From NCBI GenBank assembly GCA_030762175.1, contig CM060843.1, positions 118,722,869 through 118,786,868 of the forward strand: DNA of 64,000 nt. The letters run 5' to 3'. Below are positions 59,781-64,000 of the stretch, in pieces. The position numbers were made by a program, and so were the translations under genes. The notes under the pieces are model-generated. The model had not been told where the DNA came from. It did not search any database and saw only the letters and a program-made list of their open reading frames with translations. Numbering within the stretch: the first letter of the stretch is position 1; each line of letters opens with the position of its first letter. Source of the stretch: Metallyticus violacea. Lineage: Eukaryota; Arthropoda; Insecta; Mantodea; Metallyticidae.

Positions 59781-61929
59781 AATGTGTGTATACATTTCAG
59801 CCGTTGTGGTATCATTAAGTCAAAATCTCAGATCCGATGTTATAACTGTGTCAGGGGGCGAACGAATTTGTATTAAGAGAATGATTGTAAATATGCAGAT
59901 ATAACAATGTCAAAATTTCCTCACATATACAGGCTACAATGTATCGAATGAACATGCTTTGTTCCTTTATTAGATTTCCATTTCTACACCTGCACCACAT
60001 AAAAAACACAACTGTGGGCAACATAAAATCATATGAAATGTTAAAAATATCCTCATCACGGATACATCCATCAACCCGACTCCCTGATGCGCTGATATAC
60101 CCACGGAGTATATCGTATTGTCTGACAGCCTTGCAGAATACAAGCACAAAGACTCTCTACACCTAGGGCTAATCCATTGATCATATGAGCATCTTTGAAC
60201 TCCGTATTTTACACACAGAACTGACACTACGTGCTGGTTGCTACGACAAGCAATGAAGTGAGTAACACGTGGACTAAGAAGTACAGATTGATCATAATAA
60301 CGATGAACTTTGGAACTAAGAATAGTTACAACACCACCATCACATTTAACCAGAGGTAAGCAGCTGTTCTGTTGTGGGGTTGTTGCCATAGGAGAGCTAT
60401 GCTAGCATTCTAGTTTGCATATCACACAGAGTGAGCGGAATTTATACAAAGGGCTCTAACAAGGAAATAAAGCACTTCCGGATCGATGTTTATATACTAT
60501 ATTTGCACTTTCTATATGCAAGAAATGCAAAAATGTTGGCATACCTTTTGGTTACACTTTAAATATCTAAATCACGAAGTAAATGAGCGTAATACAGGTT
60601 TTCGCGATAATACGAACGCTGAGAGCGAAGAATAGGCACGCAGCTTGTGGGGACTAGAGTGGATGAGTGAATGTGGAAGGGTACTTAATAGTCTGCATGA
60701 TATATGATACACCGCTGGATAATGCATTATAGAAGCCACAGCAATTAGCTGCTAAGAGATCCTGGCGAGTTTCCCAATGGATTCAGAGCTCGGCACAAGT
60801 TCTCGTTATATTTTATTCAGTGGAGACCTGTTGGTTTGTGGAATAAGGAACGAACACATCTTTTTTGCAGTATATGCCCATTACAAACATTTATGCCGAA
60901 TTCTATCGTGATTATGGTAAATTTTTGAGTTATAATGTATTATAATTTTCCAGTTTATATGGAGAATATAAGGAGGTAAAAGCATTATGATAATTAAATA
61001 AATTAGGAGTGTCTACCTATACTGTGTTTGGTAAACAATAGTGAATTAAGCAAGAAAAAGGTGATTAAAGAGGACTGAAAACTCTACATTTTAATTAAAA
61101 TTATTTATGAAGTGACCAGAACCCAATAAGAACCACCAGACTGTAGTGTAAAATATATACGTTTTTGTTTATAAACTTTATCCGCTCACGCACCGTGTAC
61201 CTCCAGGCTACCGGAATTCTGAAGCCGGCAGCTCTGGTATTTACAAGTCAACTCCGCTTTGTCTTTTTCATTCGACTGAACATAGTTTTCTAAGCGTATT
61301 CCCTGCCGGTCTAACGACAGTACACATTCATTTGCAAAGATATTTAGACTATTGGCTCTAGTTCTTTCTTTCTTTCTTTTTTTTTTTTTTGTTCTATTTT
61401 TGTCGATTTCTATTTATTTTTATTATTTTTGTTGAATTTATGTTTCATGTCTTATTTTGAATATCTAATGTAATATCTTGTTCTAAATCAAGCATACCTA
61501 ATGTTTCATAAAAGCACGTTGAACCCATGCCCCTTGTGAAGCTGTTATGTATTGTATTGGTGTACATGTAATAATACATTCCTACTACGACTGCCCATAA
61601 TCTAACTAGGCCTCAATATCGCCATCTGTAAATCATGAGTAGCAATGTAGATAATATATACATATGAAAAGTTAAACGGATGTTTATAAAGGGCACATCA
61701 TTAAAGAACAAAGTAAATCAAATCTATGAACAATGAATATTCGTATTTCGGTAGACAGAATGTCTCCTTAGCAAAACGCCATAAAGGTGCCGTCGCGATC
61801 AAATAGTATGCGTTCAAGCAAAACCTAGAAAAACATAATTTCAGACTGTATCGTAGGAGAGCAGGGAAGTGTTATTGTCTTTTTGGTCAAAAGGAATGAA
61901 ATATCTTGAAACCCGTAGCAGAGTAAAGG
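59781..61929. other. no gene recognised
   Basis: A 139-codon open frame on the minus strand at 59970-60389 overlaps two others and has no recognisable domain. A T run lies at about 61378-61390. Confidence 0.5.
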
Positions 61930-62805
61930 TTTAAAATGGATACAAGGGTAGACAATGGAGAGTAAATGAATGAGTGAAAATATGTATAAATGAAACAGAG
62001 CTGTCGGCGATGAATTCCGAGTGGAAAACTAGTTTGCTTTGTAACTGAGACAGTGAAATTGCAAATCGAGTAGCGAATCGGTAGACTACAGGAAAAGTGC
62101 CGGTTGACAAAATTGCTGTAGAAGTCAACATGAGGCACGGATAGCCTCTAGTATAGACAAGAGTGTTGCCGATGGGTCCCAAGACAGCGTCAGGTGATTA
62201 CAAGCGTACGCGACACGTGATTTGTCAGAAGCCTCTTTGACCATCAGGCTCAATAAATAGATGTTTTTCGCTCGAATGGTGAGAATAGACGATTCTTGGG
62301 TTCATGAATTAGAGAGTCAAAGGTTAATGAAGTGGAAGAATCCATCGTCCCCAGCAAGAAAAATTTGACACATTAATTTCCGTAATAAAAGTCCTGTTGA
62401 GGATACTTTGGGATATAATCAGCGCCCTATTGGTGCAGCTTAAAGCAAAAGAAGCATACCGTGATTAACATACTGGTGAATAAGTTGAATCTCGAAACAG
62501 TGTCGGGACATCAGGGACTTCTAGAAGAATTTCTCCTCCCTGATAATGCCCACTCCTATTGCTGCACATATACTAAATGAGACGCTGAAACATATACCGT
62601 ATTGTACTTACGTACGAAGCACTGTACTTCCTTGCATATTTTCAGGATCAGAAATTTGCAGATGACAATGGAGTCGGTGCAGTATTGGTTAAGGACAACA
62701 GAAAAAAAAAAATTAAAAGTGGCATGAACAAGCCTGTAGACAGGTGAACCATGCGTGATGCAAATATTGTAATTATGTCGAACATCAAAGAATAAAAATC
62801 CCTAT
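61930..62805 (+). pseudogene. mariner transposase remnant, most of the coding region
   Basis: The + strand encodes, in order: KVPVDKIAVEVNMRHG (about 62.09-62.14 kb; compare RVTVDEIAxExNxSHGS), VLPMGPKTASGDYKRTR (compare ARWVPRxLTxEHKxxR), DDSWVHE (first catalytic Asp GAC 62288-62290; the usual Glu is now Asp), MKWKNPSSPARK, KFDTLISVIKVLL with RILWDI (compare KFKTxPSAxKVMxTxFWD), PDNAHSY (second catalytic Asp GAT 62542-62544), QKFADDNGVGAVL (compare KRFADDEEVKxAV), KSGMNKPVDR and CKYCNYVEHQR at the C-terminus (about 62.79 kb). Stops and a few frameshifts break it. No terminal repeats were identified. Confidence 0.8.
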
Positions 62806-64000
62806 AAAATGCTCTAAAATATCTTTAATTGTATTACTTTCCTTTGAATGTTGTTTTTTTTATGGTAGGTGCTAAGGTCAGTGAGCATTTAACAGAGAAA
62901 AAAATAATGGTTTTATATGACATCTGGATAATTCACTGGGGATATGGTTGTATCGAACCCTTACATCCAGTGCGATCTGAAAGTTGTACTGATGAACACG
63001 AAGTACCAACTCTGATGCAGATATTTTTCATATCGACCCCCTATATTGTCACAATTATATATATCGTTTGTGTTTAACTTTCGGAAAAGCAAATGCGTCA
63101 TTTTACCCATCTCACATAGACTAAAAAAAGCTTATGTATTTTGCATAATTGCTTAGCGAATTGAATATAATGCTTGGTTCCCTAAGGTAAATATTAGTCC
63201 ATGGATAGCCTAATAATGTGCTGATGAAACCGCTGTGCAGTTGAGAACTATCTAAAGACTAGCGTGACCCTTTGGGACATTGTCAGTTTAAAATGATTGA
63301 AAACATTTAAGCAATATTTGCAGTTGCTAAAGGAAACAGTAAAAGTACCTGCGATATAAGAAAGGGACAGGCAAAATTGAAATGTTTATGCTAATAAAAG
63401 GCAATCGTTTGGAAGTGGTGTTAATGTGTTTCTCTTCCAGCATGGAAAATGCTGCGGCCGAGCGTAGCACCATAATGCAAGTTTATGAGGGAGACTAGCC
63501 ATTCTACAAAATACTCTCATTTTCACAAACCGGCCTTGTTGGCAAATGCAGCTGAAATGCTTTGCAAACAACTCTATAGCATTACATTTTAGGAGCTTCT
63601 CAACCACTTATATGGGCCTGGTATTTTCCGTCTGCTTGGAAGCGTTCGTTCTTCCATAAGCCGTTAACAGGGTACTGTGAGAAAGTAGTCAAATATAATA
63701 CAGATATTTTAGAGTCATCTGGTTAGAATTTTCAGTTTTCGTGTAATTCAATACCTAAAAATAAATTTGCGATATGCTTCGCGTATACACAGTTTACTTT
63801 TAAAATGACTTTGCATCACTACTACAATTTTCTTTTAAGAAACAAATGAACATTTTGAGGTTATCGCGTTACCAAATGGTATTATAAGTTAGACAATAAT
63901 TTTAAAGTAACTAATGAATTATACTTAAATTGCAGTAGTAATAAACACATTCCATACATGAAGGATGTAGAAAAAATAGGGATAAAATATTAATAAGAAA
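62806..64000. other. AT-rich DNA, nothing recognised
   Basis: Open frames at 62829-63077 (+) and 63386-63607 (-) have no known domain. Confidence 0.6.

Noticed and set aside
59970..60389. 139-codon open frame on the minus strand
   Set aside because: Two other long frames overlap it and I recognise no domain or conserved motif. It is not supported as a gene.

Overview
This window is non-coding DNA from a large, AT-rich animal genome. I found no intact protein-coding gene, no rRNA, no CRISPR and no bacterial-type operon. The longest open frames are about 140 codons, lack recognisable domains and overlap on opposite strands. What can be recognised is a graveyard of transposable elements. It holds many mariner and IS630-like transposase remnants, piggyBac remnants, two non-LTR retrotransposon (LINE) 3' ends, LTR-type repeats and two families of tRNA-derived SINEs. 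This mix points to an arthropod, most likely an insect. A cockroach- or termite-like (Blattodea) genome is my guess from the style of the LINE and transposase families, and it is only a guess.

Layout. 0-9 kb: 3' end of a SINE-B, two IS630-type transposase tails, one SINE-A, a LINE 3' end (7.8-8.6 kb) and a mariner scrap. 9-14.5 kb: SINE-B, SINE-A, a cluster of piggyBac remnants (11.7-13.5 kb, one with a GGGTTAA terminus), then a mariner remnant split by a SINE-A. 14.5-26 kb: mostly unique AT-rich DNA with a mariner (19 kb), an IS630-type transposase (21.6-22.1 kb) and another mariner (22.7 kb). 26-34 kb: a diverged tandem array of about 101 bp units, another IS630-type tail, and SINE copies. 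34.4-35.8 kb: a mariner with both terminal inverted repeats, interrupted by a foldback element. 36.6-37.9 kb: a tRNA-like unit, a SINE-B and a mariner fragment. 42.3-43.6 kb: an RTE-like LINE on the minus strand. 45-46.3 kb and 57.2-58.5 kb: two diverged members of one LTR family. The second is a solo LTR with TG...CA ends and a GTTC target duplication inside a SINE-A. 46.9-47.3 kb: a SINE-B with a 14 bp target duplication. 59.5 kb: a well-kept SINE-B. 61.9-62.8 kb: a long mariner remnant.

SINE-A has a class II (Ser/Leu-like) tRNA head, a body with the core GGCAAATGCC and a tail ending near GGGCGTTAAACACC. SINE-B has a tRNA-Gly-like head with a foldable acceptor stem, and a 3' hairpin (GGACGCT/AGCGTCC) before an A-rich tail. 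Nested insertions give a relative chronology: mariner before SINE-A at 14 kb, SINE-A before LTR at 57 kb, and mariner before foldback at 35 kb. All transposase and reverse-transcriptase frames contain stops and frameshifts, so nothing here looks able to move by itself. Family assignments rest on reading short conserved motifs by eye. No alignment or database search was run.
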